From the NCBI GenBank assembly GCA_964433555.1, contig CAYSRG010000022.1, positions 1 to 35,750 of the forward strand: a stretch of 35,750 bases of DNA, in the 5' to 3' direction. Source of the DNA: Stramentimicrobium sp964433555. GTDB lineage: Bacteria > Atribacterota > Phoenicimicrobiia > Phoenicimicrobiales > Stramentimicrobiaceae. Positions within the stretch are counted from its first letter, which is position 1. Every line of letters begins with the position of its first letter. A program made the translations under genes and the position numbers. Positions 17,040-25,926 of the stretch are shown piece after piece. Under the pieces are notes generated by a model, which saw only the letters and a list, made by a program, of their open reading frames with translations, was not told where the DNA came from and ran no database searches.

Positions 17040-17519
17040 TTAATTAACTATTTCCTCTAATAGAGCAACACAAAATGCAGCAATGCCATCTTCTTTTCCA
17101 AGAATACCGATTCCTTCATTCGTAGTGGCTTTGATATTTATATAATCTTCATTTATTTTTAATATCTTTGCTATATTCTTCTTCATATCAGGATAATAAT
17201 TTAATATTTTAGGTTTTTCCAGAACAATAGTAATATCAATATTATTTATTCTATATTTTTTTCTTTTTATTAATGCGTAGATGTTACCTAGTAAAACCAT
17301 ACTTGATATGTCTTTCCATTTTATTTCATTCGTCGGAAAATGCAAACCGATATCTCCCTGTCCAGAAGCTCCTAATATAGCATCAATAACTGCATGAATA
17401 ACTACATCGGCATCAGAATAACCTTCTAGACCTCTTTCAGAGTCTATTTTTACTCCACCAAGGATTAATTTTCCCCCCTTTTTTAGAGGGTGTATATCAT
17501 AACCAAATCCAATTCTCAT
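17040..17519 (-). CDS. ispF: 2-C-methyl-D-erythritol 2,4-cyclodiphosphate synthase
   Basis: IspF converts 4-diphosphocytidyl-methylerythritol 2-phosphate to the cyclodiphosphate and CMP in the MEP isoprenoid pathway. Metal ligands are visible in GYDIH (Asp8 and His10) and at His42 in SDADVVIHAV. The active-site loops GDIGLHFP and KATTNEGIG are intact. Starting at the ATG 17517-17519 (MRIGFGYDIH) gives 159 residues, the family's usual length. Two in-frame ATGs 12 and 21 bp upstream are possible but would add an atypical tail. It ends the ispD-ispE-ispF run, 59 bp after ispE. Confidence 0.95.
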   Translation of the reverse strand: MRIGFGYDIHPLKKGGKLILGGVKIDSERGLEGYSDADVVIHAVIDAILGASGQGDIGLHFPTNEIKWKDISSMVLLGNIYALIKRKKYRINNIDITIVLEKPKILNYYPDMKKNIAKILKINEDYINIKATTNEGIGILGKEDGIAAFCVALLEEIVN

Positions 17520-17578
17520 ATTTTGTCTCATTTGTAGCATAAATATTGATAAGAAATTATTTCATTTAAAATGTTATA

Positions 17579-18466
17579 TTATAAAAAAATTCTATCAGCT
17601 TGCACTGTTCGAGTTTTACAGACAAAGGGATATTCGTCTTTAATTTTATGAAAAGCTTGGACCATTTCTTTCTGCTGCTTAAAAATTCCATATACTGTTG
17701 GACCACTTCCTGATAGATTAACAGCTGCCGAACCTAGACTTTTTAATCTATTTTTCATTTGTTCAATTATAGGGTATTCTTTAGAAAGCACAGCATCAAA
17801 ACTATTATATATAATTCTACAGATTTCAGTAGGCTTAATTTCTTCCTTCTTGTTTAAAAGGCTAGAAATATCTAAAGTAGTTTTATCATTATTACCGATT
17901 AACTTATCAAAAAGATGATAAGCCCATTTAGTTGGAATCTTTATTCCAGGATTAATTAGTATTAAAGGAATAGATGGAAAAATGGGTTTAAGTGGAACAA
18001 TTAATTCACCTCTGCCTCTAGCGAAGATGGTTCCTCTAACTATAAAAAAAGGAATATCCATTCCAAATTTGGTTGATATAGCAATAAGCTGAGATGAGTC
18101 TATTTTTAAATTGAAAAGTTTACAAAGGCCTATTAAAATGGTGCCTACATTTGATGATCCTCCACCTAATCCAGCAGCAAGTGGTATTCGTTTATTAATA
18201 GAAATCTTTATTCCCTTATTTATATTTTTCATTAATATTTCAGTGACTTTATAAATTATACTATTATTACCTATAGGTACTTCTGGATTATTACATTTAA
18301 TAAAAATACCTGGATTATCTGTTTGTTTAAGGTATATGTCATCATACAGATCTATAGTTTGCATAATATTTTCTATATTATGGTAGCCATTTCTTGACTT
18401 TCGTTCAATATTTAAATATAAATTTATTTTGGCATAGCTTTTTAATTTTAAGATATTTTCTACCAT
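17579..18466 (-). CDS. ispE: 4-diphosphocytidyl-2-C-methyl-D-erythritol kinase
   Basis: GHMP-family kinase that phosphorylates CDP-methylerythritol in the MEP pathway. The 295 residues are standard. The N-terminal SYAKINLYLNI contains the conserved catalytic Lys. The GHMP glycine-rich loop is PLAAGLGGGSSN (about residues 96-107), with FGMDIPFFIVRG and a C-terminal NLSGSGPTVYG following. Its ATG lies one base after the ispD stop, so the two are almost certainly translationally coupled. Confidence 0.96.
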   Translation of the reverse strand: MVENILKLKSYAKINLYLNIERKSRNGYHNIENIMQTIDLYDDIYLKQTDNPGIFIKCNNPEVPIGNNSIIYKVTEILMKNINKGIKISINKRIPLAAGLGGGSSNVGTILIGLCKLFNLKIDSSQLIAISTKFGMDIPFFIVRGTIFARGRGELIVPLKPIFPSIPLILINPGIKIPTKWAYHLFDKLIGNNDKTTLDISSLLNKKEEIKPTEICRIIYNSFDAVLSKEYPIIEQMKNRLKSLGSAAVNLSGSGPTVYGIFKQQKEMVQAFHKIKDEYPFVCKTRTVQADRIFL

Positions 18467-18467
18467 A

Positions 18468-19169
18468 TTATTTTAAACAAGAATATTTTGTAATTAAAGT
18501 TTCAGCTAACAACAAATCAACATTCGTTGTAACCTTAATATTTTCTTCAGAACCACGGAGAATACCAACTTTTCCACCATAATACTCCAAAATGGCAGAA
18601 TCATCAGTAACCTGGATATTTTCTTTCATTGCCCTTTGGTAAAATTCCTTAATGCATCCTAATCTAAATGCCTGAGGTGTTTGAACAATCCAGAACTGAT
18701 TTCTGTCAACCGTTCTATCTACTACCATTTCTGACAATATCACCTTCTTAATAGTATCAACAGCTGGGACAGCCAGAATTATTCCATCAAAAATATCAAT
18801 CATCTTTATTGTTTCTTCTATCATCCATTTCTTTAACAATGGACGGGCACCATCATGAATACAAACAATTCCATCATTTTCCTTAATAGCCATCAATCCA
18901 TTAAATACTGACTCCTGTCTGGTAGTGCCACCCATAATAATTTTCTTAATTTTACTATAATTATTCTTCTTAATTATTTCTCGTTCAATTTCATTTAGGT
19001 CTTGAGATCTGACTACTAGTATAATATCATCAATTTTTTCCGATTCTTCAAATTTATCTAAGGTGTAAGAAAGAAGGGGCTTCCCCAAAATCGGTACTAA
19101 CATCTTGCTGTTATAACTGCATAATCTCTTTCCATTTCCCGCTGCAGCAATGATGGCAAAATTTTTCAT
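18468..19169 (-). CDS. ispD: 2-C-methyl-D-erythritol 4-phosphate cytidylyltransferase
   Basis: IspD attaches CMP from CTP to methylerythritol phosphate, the third step of the MEP pathway. The CTP-binding motif AAAGNGKRL is at residues 8-16. IHDGARPL near residue 103, VPAVDTIKKV, the basic stretch DRNQFWIVQTPQAF and the C-terminal TDDSAILEY complete the family pattern. Length is 233 residues. GGAG lies 10 nt before the ATG. It follows the S55 peptidase gene by 7 bp and abuts ispE. Confidence 0.96.
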   Translation of the reverse strand: MKNFAIIAAAGNGKRLCSYNSKMLVPILGKPLLSYTLDKFEESEKIDDIILVVRSQDLNEIEREIIKKNNYSKIKKIIMGGTTRQESVFNGLMAIKENDGIVCIHDGARPLLKKWMIEETIKMIDIFDGIILAVPAVDTIKKVILSEMVVDRTVDRNQFWIVQTPQAFRLGCIKEFYQRAMKENIQVTDDSAILEYYGGKVGILRGSEENIKVTTNVDLLLAETLITKYSCLK

Positions 19170-19176
19170 GAATATC

Positions 19177-21048
19177 TTACTCCGTATTGCTAATATTCTT
19201 ATTCTTAATATTTAAGAATATCTCATGGTATCCTTCTATAACAAAATTAGTATCCAGAATAACCTTTAAGTTATTTTTAGTATCATCCGTTTCATTTCTA
19301 ATCATTAAGTCCGACCTTCCATTATCATTTAACAAAACAACTTCTGCAATTATCTGGTTATTTTTCTCCTTTTCCTTTAGGTGTTTTTCAATCTCTGGCC
19401 AACCATTTAACAAATAATTCTGATTATCTGGAGGAATAGACTTATCGCTCATCTCTTCTTTTGATGAACCTCCTCTGACTACTACTACAACACTATCAGC
19501 AGTTATATCATCAGGTAGTTTTATCTGAACCATTTTTTGTTCATCAGCCTGTCTGAAAGGAGTAATTATAATCGGGATTTCAATAATATCCCCTGGATAG
19601 CATTCTTTAATATCTAATTTTACATCTTTAATAATAGCTTTTTGGTTATGCTCTTTTATGGTAACATTAATTACAATTTCATTTAAATCTATTCTTTCAT
19701 AGAAATTATTATACAATAAATCAAATAAGTTGTTTAAATCTTGACTGATTTCTACTGCTATATCATTTTCACTGAAAAAAATATTATCATAGTACAATAT
19801 TTTTCCAGTATCCTTATGTCTAAGGGAAAACTTAACATTTGCTGTTCCTTGACCTATTCTATCAATTGCATTATCAACAGATTGAATCAAAAGGGCTGGT
19901 ATAATGCTTTGTACAATTGTTTTTTGTGGTACTACTTTTGTTCCACTGACAATATTCATATCTCGATCAGCATCAAACACATTTATTTTACAAGAAACAA
20001 TGCTAGGAAATCTATTTATTCTAGCCAAGATACCCGCATTTCTATCTTGTATCACTTCTCCTAACAAAAGATAAGGAGAGCCAATTTTAAAGGGCATTAC
20101 AATACTGGGGAAGCTATGATAAATATAAACGGCAGAAAAAAGATAAGATACATTGCCATAATGCAAGAATGGATGCCCAAACGCTAATACATAATTATCC
20201 TGACAATAAGTGGCTGTTCCTATGCTAATGGCGCTAACATCACCTGTAGATAACTGTACTCCAACAGCTGATCCAGGTAATATTTTTTTAATTCCAGTAT
20301 TAATTTCTAACTCATTATTAATGTCTGGAAATTCAGATATGGTTTGTATTAAAGTAATTCCATATTGCTGTAGATTATTTTTTATATAATCGATAGCTCG
20401 CCCTCTAAAACCACCAATTAATAGAGGTGATTGAATATATCGAAAATTGTTAATTGAATTTTGATTGTTAGTTGAAAAATTGTTTATTTTATTTAATATT
20501 TCTTCTAAATCTGTTAATTTTATATTTAGATTTTCATCAAAGCCTAAAGAAATAATAGCATTATTGATAGAGGCATTAGAATATACATTCTGTTTTTCTT
20601 TTCCTATATAATCAAAAAGAGTTAACATTATATCTATTGGAGTTATAAGACATAAGTTGTGTTCGCTCATTTCCCAAGCATGCGATATTGCTCCAGCTAA
20701 TTTTCCTTCGAAATAGACCGGACTTCCACTCATGCCTGCGGAAATTCCACCATTATTATCAATTTTATCTCCACTTAATTTTACTAATATATAAGGGTGG
20801 GAAATTTTTGTTCCATGAATAACATCTATAACCTCAACTTCAAATTCTTCTATTCTTATACCTGAAAATACTGTTTTTCCTATTCCTTTCATTCCAGAAT
20901 GTATTTCATCAATTGTAATAAATTCTCGATAGTTTTCAGTAATTGCGTATACAGGAATAGAGATAATGAAAACTATAGATATTAAAAAAGTATAAAAAAA
21001 TTTCCGAACTAAAGATTCATATAATTGGTTCTTATTCAAAAATATCAT
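19177..21048 (-). CDS. SpoIVB-like S55 peptidase-domain protein, exported
   Basis: This 623-residue protein has an N-terminal hydrophobic segment (residues 17-33) and a likely signal cleavage after VYA (about residue 35). The S55 domain shows IHSGMKGIGKTV (49-60), then the serine motif GGISAGMSGSP (100-110; the SpoIVB nucleophile lies in this motif), and later VLAFGHPFLHYG. These match the SpoIVB peptidase family. In Bacillus SpoIVB triggers sigma-K activation during sporulation, but here no PDZ domain is seen and the long C-terminal half (about residues 370-620) is beta-rich and unlike SpoIVB. It probably acts on the outer face of the cytoplasmic membrane, on an unknown substrate. It sits between mreB and ispD. 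Confidence 0.85.
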   Translation of the reverse strand: MIFLNKNQLYESLVRKFFYTFLISIVFIISIPVYAITENYREFITIDEIHSGMKGIGKTVFSGIRIEEFEVEVIDVIHGTKISHPYILVKLSGDKIDNNGGISAGMSGSPVYFEGKLAGAISHAWEMSEHNLCLITPIDIMLTLFDYIGKEKQNVYSNASINNAIISLGFDENLNIKLTDLEEILNKINNFSTNNQNSINNFRYIQSPLLIGGFRGRAIDYIKNNLQQYGITLIQTISEFPDINNELEINTGIKKILPGSAVGVQLSTGDVSAISIGTATYCQDNYVLAFGHPFLHYGNVSYLFSAVYIYHSFPSIVMPFKIGSPYLLLGEVIQDRNAGILARINRFPSIVSCKINVFDADRDMNIVSGTKVVPQKTIVQSIIPALLIQSVDNAIDRIGQGTANVKFSLRHKDTGKILYYDNIFFSENDIAVEISQDLNNLFDLLYNNFYERIDLNEIVINVTIKEHNQKAIIKDVKLDIKECYPGDIIEIPIIITPFRQADEQKMVQIKLPDDITADSVVVVVRGGSSKEEMSDKSIPPDNQNYLLNGWPEIEKHLKEKEKNNQIIAEVVLLNDNGRSDLMIRNETDDTKNNLKVILDTNFVIEGYHEIFLNIKNKNISNTE

Positions 21049-21084
21049 AATATTATTCTTTTTAATTATTATTAGTAGGTTATA

Positions 21085-22104
21085 TTAACGATGGCTACTG
21101 CTGATTAATCCCTGTTTCAGTAAATGTATCTGATCCAATACCTTACCAGCTCCTAAAGCAACACAAGATATTGGATTTTCAGCAACATAAGCTGGTATTT
21201 TATTTACTTTGGTCAGTAAAACATCAAAATTTCTTAATAATGAACCTCCGCCGGTTAGCACCATTCCCTTATCAGCAATATCAGCAGCTAATTCTGGTGG
21301 TGTTCTTTCCAAAACCATTCTAATAGAATCTAGTATAGCTTCTAAACTTTTTGAAATTGCCTCTAGCACCTCTGATGAACCTACTTCTATAGTTTTTGGT
21401 AATCCTGAAATAAGATCTCTTCCTCTAATTTCAGCAAACATTTCGTTTTCTGGTTCCATTGCTGTTCCAATTTCGATTTTTAAATTTTCAGCAGTTTTTT
21501 CACCAATCATTAAGTTATATTTGTTTTTAATATATTTTATTATATCTTCATCAAAATTATTCCCTGCTATTCTCAATGATTCACTCTCTACAATTCCACC
21601 TAAGGAAATTACTGCAATATCTGTTGTTCCTCCCCCCACATCAACAACCATATTGCCATAAGGTTCGCTAATATCTAAACCAGCACCAATTGCAGCAGAG
21701 ATGGATTCCTCCACTAGATAAGCTTTCTTAGCACCAGCTTGAATCGCAGCCTCTAAGGCTGCTCTCTTTTCTACCTCAGTACCACCGGCTGGAACGCATA
21801 TTACTACTTGTGGCCGAAATAATCTAGAATTGGAAGATACTTTTTTTATAAAATACGTTAACATTTTTTCAGTCACATCATAATCAGCTATTACCCCTGC
21901 TTTCAAAGGCTCTAAAGCAATTATATTACCAGGAGTTTTACCCAGCATTTCTTTAGCATCTTTACCTACAGCAAATACTTTTCCAGTATCACGATATATT
22001 GATACAACAGAAGGTTCTTGTAATACTATTCCTTTACCTTTTTGATAAATTAATACGCTAACTGTCCCTAAATCAATTCCCAAACTTTTATCCATTCCTA
22101 GCAT
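21085..22104 (-). CDS. mreB: Rod shape-determining actin MreB/Mbl
   Basis: MreB-family actin that organises lateral wall synthesis under the cytoplasmic membrane. The phosphate-1 loop GIDLGTVSVLIY begins at residue 9. PLKAGVIADYDVTEKML, VVDVGGGTTDIAVISLGG (phosphate-2) and GMVLTGGGSLL (adenosine motif) are all intact. Length (339) is typical. AGGAGG lies 11 nt before the ATG; a second ATG three codons later would be too close. It is downstream of murA, matching the murAA...mbl order of Bacillus, which favours the Mbl subgroup. No mreC or mreD follows. Confidence 0.94.
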   Translation of the reverse strand: MLGMDKSLGIDLGTVSVLIYQKGKGIVLQEPSVVSIYRDTGKVFAVGKDAKEMLGKTPGNIIALEPLKAGVIADYDVTEKMLTYFIKKVSSNSRLFRPQVVICVPAGGTEVEKRAALEAAIQAGAKKAYLVEESISAAIGAGLDISEPYGNMVVDVGGGTTDIAVISLGGIVESESLRIAGNNFDEDIIKYIKNKYNLMIGEKTAENLKIEIGTAMEPENEMFAEIRGRDLISGLPKTIEVGSSEVLEAISKSLEAILDSIRMVLERTPPELAADIADKGMVLTGGGSLLRNFDVLLTKVNKIPAYVAENPISCVALGAGKVLDQIHLLKQGLISSSHR

Positions 22105-22221
22105 ATATAAAAGTACCTCCTCTAAATCTCATTTGCTAGTGCATCAATACCAATTAATATTTTTACAAACTATTAATATTTTACCATAAATAAATTATAT
22201 TTTATCGTATCTTAATTATTA

Positions 22222-23484
22222 TTAACCTCTTTTTATCTTGGCTCCCAGCTTTCTTAACTTATCTTCCATCTTAACATAACCTCTGTCAATATGATATATT
22301 CTACTTATTTCAGTAGTTCCTTCTGCAGCCAATCCCGCCAGAACCAGGGCAGCACCACCTCTTAAATCGGAAGCCATAACGGGAGCGGCACTAAGTTTTT
22401 TAACACCTTTGATAATACTATTTCTACCTTCGATTTTTATATCTGCTCCCATCCTTCTCAAATCACCGGCATGAGCGAAACGATTTTCAAAAACATTTTC
22501 AGTAATAATACTTGTACCATTTGCGATAGACATTAAAGCCATAAATTGGGCTTGCATATCAGTAGGAAATCCTGGAAAGGGCATTGTTTTTATATCAACT
22601 GATTTTAGAATACCCGAATTAGAAGTAATTGCACTATCATCCTCTTTAGTATCCACCTTTATACCAGATTCTTCTAATTTTACAATGCATGATTTTAGAT
22701 AATAAGGATTAATATGTTTAATTTCTATGGTTCCACCAGTAATTGCAGCCGCCACCATATAAGTTCCTGCTTCAATTCTATCTGGAATAATACAGTAATG
22801 AACGCCTTTTAATTTTTTTACTCCCGTAATAGTGATAATATCGGTTCCAAGCCCATTTACTTTAGCTCCCATTTTATTTAAAAAAGCACCCAGTTCAATT
22901 ACTTCGGGATCTTTTGCTGCATTTTCAATCATAGTAATGCCATCAGCTAATGAAGCTGCCATCATAATGTTTTCAGTAGCTCCCAGACTGGGAAAATCAA
23001 AATAAATATCATTTCCAATTAATCTTTTAACCTCTGCTTGAATATACCCCTTTTCAGTAATAATATTTGCTCCGAGTGCTCGAAATCCTTTTAAATGAAA
23101 GTCAACTGGTCTAGCACCAATGGCACATCCACCTGGAAGAGATATCCTGGCTTTTTTTAATCTAGCTAATAAAGGACCCATTACTAAAAAAGAAGCCCTC
23201 ATTGTTTTGACTAATTCATATGGGGCTTCGTAATTATTAAAATCATCAGGATCTACATACAAGGTACTACTATCTTTCCATTCCACTTTAATTCCAAGAG
23301 TTTTTATAACCTCTATCATACTGTAGACATCTTTTAATTGTGGTACATTTTCTAAAATACTTATCTCCCTGGTTAAAAGACATGCTGCCATTATGGAAAG
23401 AGCAGAATTTTTTGCACCATCAATTATCACTGTACCTTGCAGAGGAATGCCACCACTAATTAAAAACCTATCTTGATTTTGCAA
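22222..23484 (-). CDS. murA: UDP-N-acetylglucosamine 1-carboxyvinyltransferase (MurA)
   Basis: MurA performs the first committed step of peptidoglycan synthesis, adding enolpyruvate from PEP to UDP-GlcNAc. The Lys-Asn pair of GAKNSAL is near the N-terminus. The catalytic loop PGGCAIGARPVDFH retains the nucleophilic Cys that fosfomycin alkylates. The repeated EPT-fold halves and the C-terminal DLRGGAALVLAGLAAEG are normal. The start is uncertain. TTG at 23482-23484 has GGTG 6 nt before it and gives a normal N-terminus; GTG (23491-23493) and TTG (23494-23496) lie just upstream but are badly spaced from AAGGA. All of these overlap the mtnA 3' end, implying coupling. Confidence 0.95.
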   Translation of the reverse strand: MQNQDRFLISGGIPLQGTVIIDGAKNSALSIMAACLLTREISILENVPQLKDVYSMIEVIKTLGIKVEWKDSSTLYVDPDDFNNYEAPYELVKTMRASFLVMGPLLARLKKARISLPGGCAIGARPVDFHLKGFRALGANIITEKGYIQAEVKRLIGNDIYFDFPSLGATENIMMAASLADGITMIENAAKDPEVIELGAFLNKMGAKVNGLGTDIITITGVKKLKGVHYCIIPDRIEAGTYMVAAAITGGTIEIKHINPYYLKSCIVKLEESGIKVDTKEDDSAITSNSGILKSVDIKTMPFPGFPTDMQAQFMALMSIANGTSIITENVFENRFAHAGDLRRMGADIKIEGRNSIIKGVKKLSAAPVMASDLRGGAALVLAGLAAEGTTEISRIYHIDRGYVKMEDKLRKLGAKIKRG

Positions 23485-24553
23485 TTCTTTCACCAATCCT
23501 TTTTTTTATATATTTTGCTAAAAAAGAACCTAACGTTTTCTTATAAGGCGGTTTAAATACACCAAATTCAGTAATAATTGCAGTTATATTTTCATTGGGA
23601 GTGACATCAAAAGCCGGATTATACACAGCAATATCGTCTGGAGCTATTTTCTTATCCATAATTCTGGTAACTTCTAGGGAATCTCTTTCTTCGATTGGTA
23701 TATCTTTCCCATTTTTTATATTAAAATCAATAGTTGAGATAGGAGCAGCTACATAGAAAGGAATATTATGGTTTTTTGCTAACTCAGAAATACTATAGGT
23801 ACCTATTTTATTTGCTATATCACCGTTAGCAGCAATTCGATCAGCTCCTACAATAACTTTATCAATTTTTCTCTGATACATTAAAAATCCGGCCACAGAA
23901 TCACATATAAGAGTGACAGGTATTTTATCAATTTTAAGTTCCCAGGCAGTTAATCTGGCTCCTTGTAAAACAGGGCGCGTTTCATCTATATATACTTCAA
24001 TATTTCTCTTTTTTTTAAAAACTGAACGTATAACACCTAAAGCAGTACCGTAAAAAACGGTTGCTAATGATCCCGCATTACAATGAGTTAGAATTCTATC
24101 TCCATCCTGAAAAAGTATTAATCCATTTTTCCCAATACGATAATTTGTTTCAATATCCTGTTCAGCTAAACTTTCTGCTTTAAGCAATATTTTTTTTCTT
24201 AAACCATCTATTGACTCATCTGAACTGACGACTAAATTCCATATTTCTTCTAAAGCCCAAAATAAATTAACCGCAGTAGGTCTGGATTTTGACAATTCAA
24301 TTCTTGCTTTTTTTAACTCATTGATAAAAATAGTTTTATTCTTTTCTTTAATAGCGCTTGCTGCCAGAGCCATCCCATAAGCAGCAGCAACACCGATAGC
24401 GGGAGCACCTCTGATAGCCATACTCTTTATGGCTTCTATAACCTCATAATAAGTTGTACAAGTCAATATTTCATATTTATGAGGCAATTGTCTTTGATCA
24501 ATCATCAATACTTTGTTATCTTTCCATTCAATGGTTCTTGTTATCATATTCAT
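23468..24553 (-). CDS. mtnA: S-methyl-5-thioribose-1-phosphate isomerase
   Basis: MtnA isomerises methylthioribose 1-phosphate to methylthioribulose 1-phosphate in methylthioadenosine salvage. The 361 residues carry RGAPAIG (48-54), the catalytic Cys158 in THCNAGSLAT, and the catalytic Asp238 in VGADRIAANGD, close to Cys160 and Asp240 of the Bacillus enzyme. This distinguishes it from the related eIF2B subunits. No mtnK kinase is near. A phosphorylase generating methylthioribose 1-phosphate directly could be the gene at 25046-25864, separated by one small membrane gene. Confidence 0.95.
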   Translation of the reverse strand: MNMITRTIEWKDNKVLMIDQRQLPHKYEILTCTTYYEVIEAIKSMAIRGAPAIGVAAAYGMALAASAIKEKNKTIFINELKKARIELSKSRPTAVNLFWALEEIWNLVVSSDESIDGLRKKILLKAESLAEQDIETNYRIGKNGLILFQDGDRILTHCNAGSLATVFYGTALGVIRSVFKKKRNIEVYIDETRPVLQGARLTAWELKIDKIPVTLICDSVAGFLMYQRKIDKVIVGADRIAANGDIANKIGTYSISELAKNHNIPFYVAAPISTIDFNIKNGKDIPIEERDSLEVTRIMDKKIAPDDIAVYNPAFDVTPNENITAIITEFGVFKPPYKKTLGSFLAKYIKKRIGERIAKSR

Positions 24554-24597
24554 TATAATTCTATTTGTATAGGTTTGTTTATTAATAACTTTCTTAA

Positions 24598-25056
24598 TTA
24601 AGTAAAAAGATTAATGAGACCCATATTTGCTAGAGTAATGACTATTCCAGCAATAACTACACCTCCTACCATCATTGGGAAAGCGTAACAGAAACGTATA
24701 CCAAATAAGAAAGCTGCTACTGAACCGGTCCAAACTCCTGTTCCAGGAAAAGGAATGGCAACAAAAAAGAACAAAAATAATGCTCCATATTTTTCATATT
24801 TTTTTTCATATTTACCAGTTCTTCTAAACAACCAAGAAAAAAATATATCAAAGATAGGCCATTTTCTTAAGAATTCAGAAAATGATTTTAAATACATCAG
24901 TAAAAACAATGCCGGAATAATATTTCCTAATACTGCAAAAATATAGGTTGGCAATACCGGTAAATTGTAAATATTCAAACCAACAGGTATCGCTCCTCTT
25001 AACTCTGTTACTGGAAGTGTTGATAAAAAAAAGACTTTTATCAAATTATATAACAA
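24598..25056 (-). CDS. Small multidrug export family membrane protein (COG2426)
   Basis: This 152-residue polytopic membrane protein matches the Sm_multidrug_ex family: LPVTELRGAIPVGLN near the N-terminus, a second hydrophobic segment AVLGNIIPALFLL, and a PFPGTGVWTGSVAAFL segment with the conserved PGTG turn. The family name comes from a weakly supported drug-export link, and transport is not proven. The start is probably TTG (25054-25056), overlapping the end of the phosphorylase gene by 11 bp, so translation is likely coupled. Confidence 0.85.
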   Translation of the reverse strand: MLYNLIKVFFLSTLPVTELRGAIPVGLNIYNLPVLPTYIFAVLGNIIPALFLLMYLKSFSEFLRKWPIFDIFFSWLFRRTGKYEKKYEKYGALFLFFFVAIPFPGTGVWTGSVAAFLFGIRFCYAFPMMVGGVVIAGIVITLANMGLINLFT

Positions 25057-25864
25057 TATTCTTTATTACCTTTTTTACAATATGAGTCAACAAAGGCTCT
25101 GAATGAGCAGCTGCATCTAATATTTCTTGAAAATGAACCTTTTCTATTACTCCATCTATTGCTAAATCAGTTATACATGAAATACCTAATACTCTCATTC
25201 CCATATGATTTGCTACAATTACTTCAGGAATTGTTGACATTCCTACAGCATCAGCACCAATTTTAATAAGCATTCTATACTCTGCAGGAGTCTCCAACAT
25301 TGGTCCTGTTAATCCTGCGTAAACTCCTTTGTGCATTTTTATACCATCTTTAAGAGCAATTTCCTCGAATAGGGAAATTAGTTCTTTATCATACGCTTCA
25401 GACATATCGGGAAAACGTGGACCCATTTTTTCATCATTCGGTCCAATCAAAGGATTATCACCCATTAAATTAATATGATCATATATGAGCATTAAATCTC
25501 CCCTTTGAAAAGAGCGATTCATTCCTCCCGCTGCATTAGATATGATAACCATCTGGGCTCCCAATTCTCTCATCACGCGTACTGGAAAGGTTATTTCTTG
25601 CATACTATAGCCTTCATAATAGTGAAATCTACCCTGCATTGCAACCACTAATTTATCTTCCAATGTGCCCATAACCAGATTACCACTATGTCCCGGAACA
25701 GTAGAAATAGGGAAATTATTAATCTTATCATATGGTATTACCACACTATTTTCGATTTCCTGGGCAAGTCTGCCCAATCCAGTACCAAGGATAATGGCAA
25801 GTTCTGGTTTGATTTTTGTATACTCTCTGATTGATTTAATGCTTTCTGTAATCTTTTGAAGCAT
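25046..25864 (-). CDS. Purine nucleoside phosphorylase family protein, possibly MTA-active
   Basis: A 272-residue trimeric-type (class I) purine nucleoside phosphorylase. The phosphate-binding residues appear as GTGLG, VPGHSG (His59) and GRFHYYEGY (Arg79, His81). SNAAGGMN contains the Asn110 equivalent, and the purine-binding Glu191 is in GPMLETPAEY. Met209 and Ser210 (VGMS) fit the ribose pocket. In 6-oxopurine enzymes the next purine contact is an Asn in CITN or similar; here it reads CITDLA with Asp233, as in methylthioadenosine phosphorylases. Together with mtnA two genes downstream this suggests activity on MTA or adenosine. AAGGAG precedes the ATG. It follows xerD, as punA does in Bacillus. 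Confidence 0.88.
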   Translation of the reverse strand: MLQKITESIKSIREYTKIKPELAIILGTGLGRLAQEIENSVVIPYDKINNFPISTVPGHSGNLVMGTLEDKLVVAMQGRFHYYEGYSMQEITFPVRVMRELGAQMVIISNAAGGMNRSFQRGDLMLIYDHINLMGDNPLIGPNDEKMGPRFPDMSEAYDKELISLFEEIALKDGIKMHKGVYAGLTGPMLETPAEYRMLIKIGADAVGMSTIPEVIVANHMGMRVLGISCITDLAIDGVIEKVHFQEILDAAAHSEPLLTHIVKKVIKNIVI

Positions 25865-25926
25865 TTCTCTCCTTAAAACCTCCCTATCATTCTTATTTCT
25901 CTCATATTATTTAAGATTACATATTA

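Noticed and set aside
222..21048. Evidence that the organism forms spores (SigH, SpoIVB-like S55 protein)
   Set aside because: Both families occur in non-sporulating bacteria, and the S55 protein lacks a visible PDZ domain. No other sporulation gene is in the window.
21209..21661. A 150-codon plus-strand frame
   Set aside because: It is antisense to the MreB-family gene, with no family resemblance or ribosome-binding site.
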